Positions 48,413 through 57,056 of a DNA stretch of 64,000 nucleotides are shown in pieces. The DNA lies in assembly GCA_002336845.1 (NCBI GenBank), contig DDEX01000051.1:62001-126000 (forward strand), read 5' to 3'. The notes beneath the pieces are model-generated. The model saw nothing but the letters and a program-made list of their open reading frames with translations. It made no database searches and was not told where the DNA came from. The DNA is from Rhodobacteraceae bacterium UBA1943. GTDB lineage: Bacteria; Pseudomonadota; Alphaproteobacteria; Rhodobacterales; Rhodobacteraceae. The position numbers were made by a program, and so were the translations under genes. Positions within the stretch are counted from its first letter, which is position 1; each line of letters opens with the position of its first letter.

Positions 48413-48597
48413 TCAGGACGGGCTTTCATGCCGAGGGCGACAGCAATTTGGTGGCTTTGCCCGCGCAGCCCTTTGTTGTGTCCGTATATGACTGCCCGGA
48501 CCGATCGCACGGGGAAACCGTGCTCCTTGGCCCAATCAGGCACCGTCTTGCCGTGAGCAACCAGTTCAGACCTTACTTGCTGTGCTGTCTTTGACAT
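48409..48597 (-). CDS. BcepMu gp16-like DNA-binding protein
   Basis: 62 residues from ATG 48597. The sequence SELVAHGKTVPDWAKEHGF, AVIYGHNKGLRGQSHQIAV and a short Lys/Arg tail match the BcepMu gp16 type, small HTH proteins next to the transposase of Mu-like phages (position of Mu ner). It probably helps control the lytic promoter. It is divergent from the repressor with a 45-nt gap. Confidence 0.75.
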   Translation of the reverse strand: MSKTAQQVRSELVAHGKTVPDWAKEHGFPVRSVRAVIYGHNKGLRGQSHQIAVALGMKARPE

Positions 48598-48649
48598 TGT
48601 GCGCTGCTGCTGTATCATACACATTCAACACAATTTACACAAATGTCAA
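48591..48649. promoter_or_regulatory. Divergent repressor/gp16 control region with operator-like repeats
   Basis: The 45-nt gap holds a perfect 11-nt palindrome TGTATCATACA (48611-48621) and two close direct repeats ACACAAT/ACACAAA near 48627-48643. Both start codons lie in matching context, CACAATGTCAA on the minus strand and CACAAATGTCAA on the plus strand, making an inverted repeat. No Shine-Dalgarno site is evident for either gene. The layout fits a phage lysogeny switch; binding is inferred. Confidence 0.5.
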
Positions 48650-49200
48650 GGCGTGGAAAAGGGATATTGGCACCCGTTGCTAGGCGCATTCGCTTTCTTA
48701 GGGGCGAAGATACGCAGGAGACTTTCGCAAAGCGGATGGGCATTTCCCGATCCGCTCTTGCGAACTATGAAACGGGTAGGTCCACGCCGGACAGCTTTGC
48801 ATTGTCGAAAATCGCCAAGGCATGCGGAATTCCAGAGGACTACTTCACTTCAAGCCATGACCCCTTAGAGGCTAACCATAGTTTAGCAGCGACTGTTGGT
48901 GCGGTTGTGGAGGGGGGGCCGGACTGGACTGAAGATGAGGCAACTTTTGTTCGAATGCTTCGGCTTAGCGATCAGGGGACCATCCGAGCAGTCATTGGCA
49001 TGATGCTGGATGGGGTGGCCGACAGGGAGGTTACCGTTCAACTTCGGACGATCTATAGCATCAACGAAGACTTGCAGCGCCTTGTTGAGGTGCAATCTCG
49101 CAAACGCGAGTTCTCAAAAGGACCGCTTGCCACCTATCCTGAAAGCTCACCGCTCCACCGGATCGGCTTCCAACTCAAGAGCGGAAAACATCCTCAATAA
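48643..49200 (+). CDS. CI/Cro-type phage repressor
   Basis: 185 residues. The N-terminal HTH_3 domain is at about residues 12-65 (FAKRMGISRSALANYETGRS, PDSFALSKIAKACGIPEDYF). The rest is helical and lacks the Ala-Gly/Ser-Lys autocleavage motif of LexA/CI proteases. It faces away from the early phage gene, as Mu c does. It looks intact, so it could still repress related phages and give immunity. Confidence 0.75.
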   Translation: MSRRGKGILAPVARRIRFLRGEDTQETFAKRMGISRSALANYETGRSTPDSFALSKIAKACGIPEDYFTSSHDPLEANHSLAATVGAVVEGGPDWTEDEATFVRMLRLSDQGTIRAVIGMMLDGVADREVTVQLRTIYSINEDLQRLVEVQSRKREFSKGPLATYPESSPLHRIGFQLKSGKHPQ

Positions 49201-49272
49201 GGTCCTCAATCACTTCTGCTTACAATAAAATCAATAACTTACGCTTGCGAAGCGTAAGCAAGGTTGAGGACC
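49201..49272. repeat. Nested inverted repeats near the element's left end
   Basis: Right after the repressor stop, GGTCCTCAA (49201-49209) pairs with TTGAGGACC (49264-49272). Inside it, CTTACGCTT (49238-49246) and AAGCGTAAG (49250-49258) form a 9-bp perfect hairpin with loop GCG. The stretch is AT-rich. It may end repressor transcription or be a transposition enhancer. The remaining bases 49273-49334 show no gene. Confidence 0.5.
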
Positions 49273-49334
49273 TCGCGTCCTATGTAACTTCCCCTTAAAA
49301 ATCAATCACCTAGTTCCACCGCAGCGCACTTGCG

Positions 49335-49383
49335 TTGCGGCAGAATTGGTTACACTCATTGCGGCAGAATTAGTTGCGCTTCA
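49335..49383 (-). repeat. Terminal inverted repeat, Mu left end
   Basis: TGCGGCAGAAT occurs at 49336-49346 and 49360-49370, the latter within TGCGGCAGAATTAGTT (49360-49375), the exact complement of the site at the other end. The element ends with CA at 49382-49383, followed by the flanking CCTG (49384-49387). Confidence 0.78.
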
Positions 49384-49393
49384 CCTGCCCCCT

Positions 49394-49446
49394 TTCATCT
49401 TGGCAGAAATATCCTCAGGGGGTCCGGGGGGCAGACAGCCCCCCGG
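49394..49446 (-). repeat. Dispersed intergenic element with GC hairpin, copy 2
   Basis: TTCATCTTGGCAGAAATATCC at 49394-49414 differs from copy 1 (31920-31940) by one base, and the hairpin CCGGGGGG (49424-49431) / CCCCCCGG (49439-49446) follows. It sits between the Mu-like element's end and the pbpC stop at 49450, 10 bp from the insertion point. On the minus strand it probably terminates the pbpC transcript. Confidence 0.55.
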
Positions 49447-49449
49447 CGC

Positions 49450-51489
49450 TTACCGCAAGCGCACCGTTGCCCGTGCGGAAAGCCCCTGCGCATCGATTAC
49501 CGACAGCGTGACAAAGCCGCGCCCAAGGCCAGGCAGCATCGCCTCTCGCCCCCCCAGCGACAGCGCGACCGGCACGCCATTGGCCAGCCAGGTATAGGGT
49601 GCATGGCCGCCCGAGACGCGGACCATCAGACCGTCGGGCAACAGTTCCACCTCCGCCCCGTCGGGCGGGAACGAGACGGCGGGCGCATCCGCCGCGACCT
49701 GAAAGGCCGCATGGCGGTTGCGAAAGCTGCGCAAAGGCACCGGCAGTTGCGAATTGGCCAGCATCAGTGCGGATGGCGGCGCGGACGGCTGCGGATCAAG
49801 TCTCGGTTTCAGACGGGCAAAGGCCTGAAACAGCACCGGCGCGGCAAGGTCGGCCCCGAACGCACCCGGCACCGGCGTGCCATCGGGCCGCCCCATCCAC
49901 ACGCCCGCCACATGCCGCCCGTCGAACCCGATCGCCCAAGCATCGCGGTTGCCATAAGATGTGCCGGTCTTGTAGGCCAGCCGGTTCGCGGGAGAGCCCG
50001 GAGGCGGCGCAAGGCCCGCCAGAATATCGCCGACATACCAGGCGGCGACCGGGCCCATCAGGCGCTGGCCCTCGGCGTTCTCGCCCTCCATCCGCCAGCG
50101 CAGCGGCAGGGCCACCCCGCCCCGCGCGATGGCGGCGTAAAGCTGCACCATATCCTGCAAGGTCACGCCAATGCCGCCCAGCGCAATTGCCAAGCCCGGC
50201 TGACCTACCGGCAAACGATAGCCGACCCCGGCCTTGTCCAGCGCATTCAGCAGACGGGCCGGACCCATCGCCTCGGTCAGCGAAACAACGGGGATGTTGA
50301 GCGACATCTGCAACGCCTCGCGCACGCGGATCGTGCCGCGATACTGGCGGTCGAAGTTCTGGGGGCGGTAGCCGTTGAAATCGGTCGGCTGATCCTCGAT
50401 CATCATCTCGGGATGCGCCAGTCCATCGTCGAAGGCCAGCCCGTAGATCAGCGGTTTCAGGGTAGAGCCGGGGCTGCGCAGGGCCTGCGTCATATCGACA
50501 AAGCCCGCGCGCTGATCGGCCCGAAAAGCGGCGGATCCTACCGAAGCGAGGATTTCACCGCTCGCATGGTCGGCGACCACAATCGCCACCTGCATCCGCT
50601 CGCCCTGCCCGGCCACCGTCTCGGCGGCAAGCTTTTCCAGCGCGGTTTGCAGGCCCTTGTCCACCGTCAGGCGCAGGGTGCTCGCGGTAGGGTCGGCGGC
50701 GCGTGCGCGATCAGCCAGGTGCGGGGCAAGGGCTGGAAAGGGGCGGCGGGCGGAAGGAACGGGTTCGGTTGCCGCAGCCCTTGCCTGATCGGCATCGATC
50801 AGCCCGTCACGCTGCAACCGGGCCAGAACGCGGTCGCGCGCCGCCGTCGCCCGTTCGACCGAGCGGTCGGGGCGGCGACCCTCCGGGCTTTGCGGAATGG
50901 CCACCAGAAGCGCAATTTGCGCGGGCGTCAGGCGGCGGGGCTCTTTGCCGAAATAGGCGATTGAAGCGGCGCGAATGCCCTCCAGGTTGCCGCCATAAGG
51001 GGCAAGGTGCAGGTAAAGCGTCAGGATCTGATCCTTGGTCAGCCGCCGCTCCAGCGCCCAGGCAACGCGCATCTGGCGCAGCTTGCCACTGGCCTTGCCG
51101 GTGCCTGAATCTTCCAGCAGACGCGCAACCTGCATCGTCAGGGTCGAGCCGCCCGAGACGATATGGCCATAGCGGATCGCCTGCCCCACGGCGCGCAGCA
51201 CGGCACGCGGGTCCACCCCGCCGTGGTTGTAAAAGCGGTGGTCTTCATAATCCAGCAGCGCGGCAATGAAGGCCGGGTCCACCTGCCCAAGGTCAACCGC
51301 CATGCGCCAGCGGCCATCGGCCACGGTATAGGCGCGCAACAGCTCGCCGTTGCGGTCCTGCACCTGAACCGATGTTTGTACCACCAGGGGCGGCAGGTCA
51401 GTGGCATCGACCCATTGGTCAAACCCATCGCGGCCCATGGCGGCAAGCCAGAGGCCCGCCGCCAGTGCCAGAAGCCATTTGCCCATCAC
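49450..51489 (-). CDS. pbpC: Penicillin-binding protein 1C
   Basis: 679 residues. An N-terminal anchor precedes the GT51 transglycosylase domain (YEDHRFYNHGGVDPRAV, GGSTLTMQVARLL). The transpeptidase domain has Ser-x-x-Lys in SPGSTLKPLIYGLA and KTGTSYGNRDAWAIG. A BiPBP C-terminal domain closes it (FPPDGAEVELLPDG). It makes or repairs peptidoglycan in the periplasm. It is 12 nt downstream of the alpha-2-macroglobulin gene, an association known from other Proteobacteria. Confidence 0.94.
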   Translation of the reverse strand: MMGKWLLALAAGLWLAAMGRDGFDQWVDATDLPPLVVQTSVQVQDRNGELLRAYTVADGRWRMAVDLGQVDPAFIAALLDYEDHRFYNHGGVDPRAVLRAVGQAIRYGHIVSGGSTLTMQVARLLEDSGTGKASGKLRQMRVAWALERRLTKDQILTLYLHLAPYGGNLEGIRAASIAYFGKEPRRLTPAQIALLVAIPQSPEGRRPDRSVERATAARDRVLARLQRDGLIDADQARAAATEPVPSARRPFPALAPHLADRARAADPTASTLRLTVDKGLQTALEKLAAETVAGQGERMQVAIVVADHASGEILASVGSAAFRADQRAGFVDMTQALRSPGSTLKPLIYGLAFDDGLAHPEMMIEDQPTDFNGYRPQNFDRQYRGTIRVREALQMSLNIPVVSLTEAMGPARLLNALDKAGVGYRLPVGQPGLAIALGGIGVTLQDMVQLYAAIARGGVALPLRWRMEGENAEGQRLMGPVAAWYVGDILAGLAPPPGSPANRLAYKTGTSYGNRDAWAIGFDGRHVAGVWMGRPDGTPVPGAFGADLAAPVLFQAFARLKPRLDPQPSAPPSALMLANSQLPVPLRSFRNRHAAFQVAADAPAVSFPPDGAEVELLPDGLMVRVSGGHAPYTWLANGVPVALSLGGREAMLPGLGRGFVTLSVIDAQGLSARATVRLR

Positions 51490-51501
51490 TCACCGCCCGG
51501 C

Positions 51502-54500
51502 TTACTCGGCAATGGTCAGGCTGCCCGTTTCGCTGCGCCCGGTCAGGTCGGGGCGATACATATCCTCGACCGAGGCCGCCGGGTGGTGATAGGTGCCGGG
51601 TGAGATGGCGCGGACAATATAGGCAAGCTGGAAGGTCGCATTGTCCATCCGGTCGATCGCGGTCAGGAAGCGGTCCTGGCGGAACTCGGAATGCGCCACG
51701 TCGGTTTCGGCCGACAGCCAGTCAAGGTTGCCCACGTCACCGCCCGCGATCAGGTTGGGGTTGTCGATCTCCAGCCCGGCGGGCAGCGGGTCGCTGACCA
51801 TCAGGCGGGCTTCGCCCCGGCCGAAGGGCGTCACCTCCAGCACCACGGCCAGCCGGTCGCCGACCTTGACCTTGGCCATGTCGGCGGGTTCGCCATCCAG
51901 CGTGTAATAGGTGCGGGTGATGGTATAGCCGGTGCCGCCTGCGGGCTCGGGGTCGGTGGGCACGCCATAGGTGGTGACGGTCAGCACGGTATCGGCATCG
52001 CTGCCGTTCCTGACCACCACCGGATCGGTGGAAGTGGCATCCAGCACCTTGACCAGCGGTCCGCTTGCGGGGGCGCCGTTCAGGGTGATGCCCTCGGCCC
52101 CCTTACGGTCGATCAGGGCATTGGCGGCCAGAAGGGCCCAGGTCGCCTCTTGCGTCGAAAGGCTGGTGTCGGTGGCGATGCGGGCGGTCAGTGCCTCGCG
52201 GTCCACCGCATTGGAACCGCTTTCGGCAGCCAGAGCCAGAACCCCGGCGGCGTCGCGGTAGTTGGTGCCGTAATCGGCGCGCCAGATCTGGTCAGTCTCT
52301 TTGCCTTTCAGCGCGTTGAGGGCGGTGCCCGCGCGGCGGAACATGGCATCGGCGCGCTGCTGGTCGCCATAACTGGCCAGCGCCGCACCCAGTTGGGCCT
52401 GCGCCAGCGGGGTGGCGAAGGCATCGCCCTTCACATCGGCATAGTAACGCAGGTCACCCACCGCCGCCGCGCCTTCGCGCGCCAGAACCATCAGGGCATA
52501 GGCGAGGTCTTCGCCACCCTTGTCGAAGTCGGCGTAATAGTTGGTCTTGTTGCGCAGGTTGTCGAGCGCGGTGCGCAGCGCCCGGTCGGGCACGTCGAAC
52601 CCGCGCGCTTTGGCGCGGCTGAGGAAATCGGTGACGAAAGCATCCAGCCACATATCGCCATCCGACGGACCCCAGAGGCCAAAACCCCCTGCCGCCGACT
52701 GGTTGGTCAGAACCGCCGTCACGGATTCGTCGATGCGCTGCTTCAGATTGTCAGCCTGCGGCAGGTCCAGCGCCGCCGCGACCTGGTCGAAGTAGAGCAG
52801 CGGCAGCGCCTTGGAGGTGATCTGCTCGGTGCAGCCATAGGGGTAACGGTCCAGGGCCGCCAGAATCCCCGGTGCGTTCAGCCGGGCGATGGGGCCGACG
52901 GCCATGGTGGCCTTGGCCGACCCCGGCAGAAGGCCGGCAAAGGCGTTCTGGTCAAAGGTGAACTCTTTGCCCTTGGCCAGCGTGAACCGGCTGACATGCA
53001 CGGTGGCGGGGTCATTCACCTCAACCGGCACGGTCAGGGTTTTGGCCAGCACCTTGCCGTCGGGCGTGGTCAGGCGCAGGTCAATCGTTTGCACGCCCAC
53101 ATCCCGCGCCGTGACCGGCACCGAGAAGGTGGCCTTGCCCTTGTCGGCCAGATCAAAGCCCGAGGGGACGGGGCCGATGGTCAGCCCACCCGAGGTGACA
53201 TCCAGGCTCATCCGGCCCGAAGGCCCGGTGGCATGCACAATCTCCAACAGAACGCGGCTTTGGTCGCCCGGTTGCAGGAAACGCGGCAGGCTGGCCGTCA
53301 CAACCACCGGGTCGCGCACCAGCACATCGGCACTGGCCTGCCCCACGCCTTTCTTGGACCAGGCGACAGCCATCACCTTAACCGTGCCGTTGAAGGACGG
53401 CAGGTTGAACGTGGCGCGCGCATAGCCATCGGCCCCCACGGTCACGGGACCGGAGAAATAGGCCACCAGTTCCTCGGTGGGCGGGGGCGCTTGCAGGCGG
53501 GCCTGCGCGCCCGCATCGCCGCCGGAACGAACCTCGCCCGTCTCGCCACTCAGCCCGTCGATCAGACGGCCATAGAGGTCGCGGATGCCGACGCCCAGCT
53601 TGCGCTGACCGAAGTAATAGCCTTGCGGATCGGGCGGGGTATAGGCGGTCAGGTTCAGGATGCCTTGATCGACCGCCGCGATGGTCACATAGGCCTGATC
53701 GCCCGCCGCCACACCATCCACCTTCACAGCCACGTCCAGCGGGCCACGCGGGGCAGCCTCTGGCGCGACCTCGACCGTGGCTTTCAGCGCGCGGTCGCCG
53801 GGGTCGATCGAGGCATGGGCAAGGCCCAGCGCGCGGGCGGGGTTATGACCCGCAGCCACATCCATCGGGCGCAAGGCCGAGACGGTGACATAGACGCCAG
53901 CGCCCCAATCGTCGGTTACATCCAGCGGGATCAGGTTTTCCCCTGCCGTCAGGTCAACCGCCTTCATCGCCACCAGCCGGTTCGACAGCACCGTCACCAG
54001 CGCCTTGCCCGCCGCACGCGGCACGACGCGGACCTGCGCCACATCGCCGGGTTTGTAGGCGGGTTTATCCAGCGACAGTTCCAGCGTATCGGGTGTCGCG
54101 GTCGCATCGGCGGGGGCATACCAGCTTGCCCAGAAGGTCGTGGAAGTTACGGCGCTGCCGCCCCCCATCTGTTCGACCTTCAGTTCATACTCGCCCCATT
54201 CCACCTTTGCCGCGATATCCTGCGCGGCATTTTCCAGATCGGTCGTGCCATCGGCCACCGGGGTGCGGGTGGTTACCGGCTCCCAGTTCCAGTTGCCGTA
54301 GTTCTGATACCATTGGTAGTTGGTGTCGATGCGCGACAGCGACCATTTCACCTTCATCGCCACGGGCTTTTCATCCGCACCAACAGCGACAAGGCTAAAG
54401 CGGGCGTCGGCCCCTTCGGGAACCACCTGATCGAACAGGGGCTTCACGCCGATGATCGGGGCTGAAGGCGTCAGCGCCTTCGTCACCTGACGTTCCACCG

Positions 54501-56949
54501 GGCGGCCAGAGCCTTCTGCCACGCGGACGGTGGCGCGAATTTCCAGCGGGCGGCCCGGGTCTTCGACCACGGGCAACGGCAGGGCAAGGGTGGCCGTGCC
54601 AGCCTCATCCGTGCGGGCAGGGTCAAGGCTGGTCATCATGCCCGAGAAGGGTTCGTCATACTTGCCAAAGACATAGCCGGGAAAGCTGGCAAGGCCGCTC
54701 GCCGCGCGCAGGAACACCTCGCCCTCCACCGCCAGATCGGCACCGGGGGCACCAAACAGATACCGGGCATCGACCGTCAGGTCAGGCGTTTCGCCAAGGC
54801 GCACCGCGCCTTCGGGCAGCTTCAGCGTAAAATCGATCCGTTCGGGCAGGAAATCCTCGACCAGAAAGGTTTTCGAGGTCAGGGCCGCCGCATTCGGATC
54901 GGCATACATATCCAGCCGCCAGACGCCGCGCGGGGCATTGCCCGCCACCGGCAGGGCAAAGACATGGCCACCCGCGCCGGAATCCTGCGCCAGCGCGCGG
55001 GAATATTCGACGCCATCGGGACGGGTCAGCACGGCAGTCAGGGGCAGGCCCTCGATCGCGCGGGATTCGGTATCGCGGGTCAGGGCGGTGACATTCACGG
55101 TTTCCCCGGCGCGATAGGCACCTCGGTCGGTCGCAAGGAATACATCGACCGGCGGGGCGGCCTCTCGCCCTTCGACGCCACGGTCGGACAGGTCGAACTC
55201 GGGGTCTTGCAGCGACAGGAAAGCAATATCCAGGTCGCCTTCTTTGGCGACAACCAGTGCCGGGCTGGCAGCGCCGGTGCCCTTGGTCAGGCCCGGCTCG
55301 AAATGGGCATAGCCCATCTCGTCGGTGGTGGCGGTGCCAAGCACCTCGTTCGCCTGGCTGAGAAGCTGCACCGGAATGCCCGCCTTGGCCCCGGCATCGC
55401 CAAGGCCCCGCACGAAGACGTGCAGACCATCGACGCCCGACATGGTGGTGATGCCAAGGTCAGAAACGACGAACCACTGCCAGCCGGCGGGAACGGTGCC
55501 GGAATCGACCCCCGGAACGGCGGCGCGCAGGGCATAGACGCCAGCGGGCTGGCCCTTCAGCGCCTCATCCAACGGCAGGCGGGTGGTCACGTCATGGTTC
55601 ACATCCTGCTTGACCGAGGCAGTGCCGGACCAGATTTCGGTGCCGATCTGCTCGCTGAAATCATACTCCTGATAATCATACATCGGTGTGCCGAAATAGC
55701 CGTTCTGAATGGCGCGCAGAAGGTTGCGGTCGGTCACGCGATAGACGGTCAGGTCCAGCTTGTCGGTGTTGACGGTTTCAACCGGCACCGCCGCGCCGCC
55801 CGCCTTTGGCAGCACATAGCCGCGCCCGGCAAAGCGGACGCCGGGGTTGCGGTCGCGGATATAGGCGGTGATGTCGATGGATTTGGCGAGCGTCTGGCCA
55901 TCGGCCGCGGGCAGGCCTTCGCGGAACGTCACGGTGCTGCGGCTGCCATGGGTCAGCCCCTCGACACAAAGCTGGCGGTAGCCGTCGAAGGAAACGGTCA
56001 GGTCAGGCGCGGGAAGCTGGACATAGGGGGTATAGTCGGTGCCGGTCTTGATCAGGTCTTCCGAGAAGTTCACGCAGATGCGGGGACGCAGGCTATCGGC
56101 CTGCACTTCGTTATCGACGATGCGAAAGCCGTATTTGCCCATGGCGTCGTCCAGCAGCGTGGCGGTATCGTCGCGGTGTTGCAGCTTTTCGGCCAGACGC
56201 AGGGCCTGAACCGTGTCACGGCCCCGGCCGATCTGCTCCAGCGCCTGCCCCATCTGGACCAGAATCGAATGCTGCTGTGGCTTGCCGTCGGACCGCAGAT
56301 AGGCGTTGGCGGCAGCATAATAGGATTTCTCGTACCAACTGTTCTGGTTGCCGGAGTCCTGCGGCGCAGCAAGATACAGCCGGCGGGCATATTCCAGCCA
56401 GTCGGCGGCGCTGTCCGACAGGACCACCGCCGCGCCGGTGAAATTGGCCGCCCCGCGCAGGTCATTCTGTGCCTCGGCGTCAGCGGCGGAAGCGAGGTGT
56501 TCCTCGGCGCTGTACCCGTTGGTGGTGTGCTGGTTGGCAAGGTCGGCGGCCATGCCGGTGATGGCGCCATATTCCCATGACCCGACGAAGTTCAGTTCGG
56601 CGGCGCGGGTGGCGGCCAGCGCCTCGGCCCCCTTCGAGGCGGGAATCACAAAGCCGGAATAGGCGTTGTTGAAAGGCGCGGCCTCTCCCGGATTGGATTT
56701 CGGAAAGCACGAGCCGTTGCGGGTGTTGAAGGTAAAGGCGGTGCAAGCCTTGTTCGACAGGCAGGCGCGCTCGCAGGCATCCAGCGTGGTATCGAAAATA
56801 GAGGCCAGGTCGCCCCCCGGCAGATCAGTGTTCTCCGAGATGGCAAGACGCCGCTGGGGGATCAGGTCATCGGCTTGTGCTGTGCCTGCACCCAGCAGAA
56901 ATACCACGGCAAGCGCCCCGAAAACCCGGGCCGAACGAAATGCAGCCAT
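51502..56949 (-). CDS. Bacterial alpha-2-macroglobulin with PAN domain (YfhM-like)
   Basis: 1815 residues, exported (VFGALAVVFLLGAGTAQA is the signal). Residues about 35-85 are a PAN/apple-like domain with cysteines (ERACLSNKACTAF). MG-type beta domains fill the middle (GETVNVTALTRD, YKPGDVAQVRVVPRA). The thioester motif GCTEQ has Cys1373 in RYPYGCTEQI. Such proteins trap attacking proteases and work with PBP1C to guard the periplasm. No lipobox is seen at the start, unlike E. coli YfhM. Start at 56949 is preceded by GGAGG. Confidence 0.92.
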   Translation of the reverse strand: MAAFRSARVFGALAVVFLLGAGTAQADDLIPQRRLAISENTDLPGGDLASIFDTTLDACERACLSNKACTAFTFNTRNGSCFPKSNPGEAAPFNNAYSGFVIPASKGAEALAATRAAELNFVGSWEYGAITGMAADLANQHTTNGYSAEEHLASAADAEAQNDLRGAANFTGAAVVLSDSAADWLEYARRLYLAAPQDSGNQNSWYEKSYYAAANAYLRSDGKPQQHSILVQMGQALEQIGRGRDTVQALRLAEKLQHRDDTATLLDDAMGKYGFRIVDNEVQADSLRPRICVNFSEDLIKTGTDYTPYVQLPAPDLTVSFDGYRQLCVEGLTHGSRSTVTFREGLPAADGQTLAKSIDITAYIRDRNPGVRFAGRGYVLPKAGGAAVPVETVNTDKLDLTVYRVTDRNLLRAIQNGYFGTPMYDYQEYDFSEQIGTEIWSGTASVKQDVNHDVTTRLPLDEALKGQPAGVYALRAAVPGVDSGTVPAGWQWFVVSDLGITTMSGVDGLHVFVRGLGDAGAKAGIPVQLLSQANEVLGTATTDEMGYAHFEPGLTKGTGAASPALVVAKEGDLDIAFLSLQDPEFDLSDRGVEGREAAPPVDVFLATDRGAYRAGETVNVTALTRDTESRAIEGLPLTAVLTRPDGVEYSRALAQDSGAGGHVFALPVAGNAPRGVWRLDMYADPNAAALTSKTFLVEDFLPERIDFTLKLPEGAVRLGETPDLTVDARYLFGAPGADLAVEGEVFLRAASGLASFPGYVFGKYDEPFSGMMTSLDPARTDEAGTATLALPLPVVEDPGRPLEIRATVRVAEGSGRPVERQVTKALTPSAPIIGVKPLFDQVVPEGADARFSLVAVGADEKPVAMKVKWSLSRIDTNYQWYQNYGNWNWEPVTTRTPVADGTTDLENAAQDIAAKVEWGEYELKVEQMGGGSAVTSTTFWASWYAPADATATPDTLELSLDKPAYKPGDVAQVRVVPRAAGKALVTVLSNRLVAMKAVDLTAGENLIPLDVTDDWGAGVYVTVSALRPMDVAAGHNPARALGLAHASIDPGDRALKATVEVAPEAAPRGPLDVAVKVDGVAAGDQAYVTIAAVDQGILNLTAYTPPDPQGYYFGQRKLGVGIRDLYGRLIDGLSGETGEVRSGGDAGAQARLQAPPPTEELVAYFSGPVTVGADGYARATFNLPSFNGTVKVMAVAWSKKGVGQASADVLVRDPVVVTASLPRFLQPGDQSRVLLEIVHATGPSGRMSLDVTSGGLTIGPVPSGFDLADKGKATFSVPVTARDVGVQTIDLRLTTPDGKVLAKTLTVPVEVNDPATVHVSRFTLAKGKEFTFDQNAFAGLLPGSAKATMAVGPIARLNAPGILAALDRYPYGCTEQITSKALPLLYFDQVAAALDLPQADNLKQRIDESVTAVLTNQSAAGGFGLWGPSDGDMWLDAFVTDFLSRAKARGFDVPDRALRTALDNLRNKTNYYADFDKGGEDLAYALMVLAREGAAAVGDLRYYADVKGDAFATPLAQAQLGAALASYGDQQRADAMFRRAGTALNALKGKETDQIWRADYGTNYRDAAGVLALAAESGSNAVDREALTARIATDTSLSTQEATWALLAANALIDRKGAEGITLNGAPASGPLVKVLDATSTDPVVVRNGSDADTVLTVTTYGVPTDPEPAGGTGYTITRTYYTLDGEPADMAKVKVGDRLAVVLEVTPFGRGEARLMVSDPLPAGLEIDNPNLIAGGDVGNLDWLSAETDVAHSEFRQDRFLTAIDRMDNATFQLAYIVRAISPGTYHHPAASVEDMYRPDLTGRSETGSLTIAE

Positions 56950-57056
56950 CACCAATCCTCCGTCAAATAGCGCCCCGAAACTGGCACGGGCAGGCGGCAG
57001 GTTGCAAGGATTCGCAACGACCTTGGGTCATTTCCAGCGTTAAACCTGCCTTCACG

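Larger units (their letters stand above)
46176..49383 (-). mobile_element. Mu-like transposable prophage remnant, 3.2 kb
   Basis: A 3,208-bp segment bounded by TG...CA, with a 16-bp perfect terminal inverted repeat (AACTAATTCTGCCGCA) starting 8 bp inside each end and a second copy of the ATTCTGCCGCA core 20-24 bp further in. The 4-bp sequence CCTG flanks it directly on both sides. Inside are a CI-type repressor, a BcepMu gp16-like gene, a truncated Mu-type transposase fused by deletion to a gpI-like protease fragment, a Mor-like gene and an HTH gene. The Mu left end corresponds to 49383. Structural and lysis genes are absent, so it cannot be a working phage. Confidence 0.8.

Noticed and set aside
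46176..49383. Complete Mu-like prophage
   Set aside because: Only about 3.2 kb is present, against about 35-40 kb for a full phage, and the transposase is truncated.
51691..54465. 924-codon plus-strand open frame
   Set aside because: It lies wholly inside the alpha-2-macroglobulin gene on the other strand, has no family features and is rich in His/Arg/Gln as expected from an antisense frame in GC-rich DNA.
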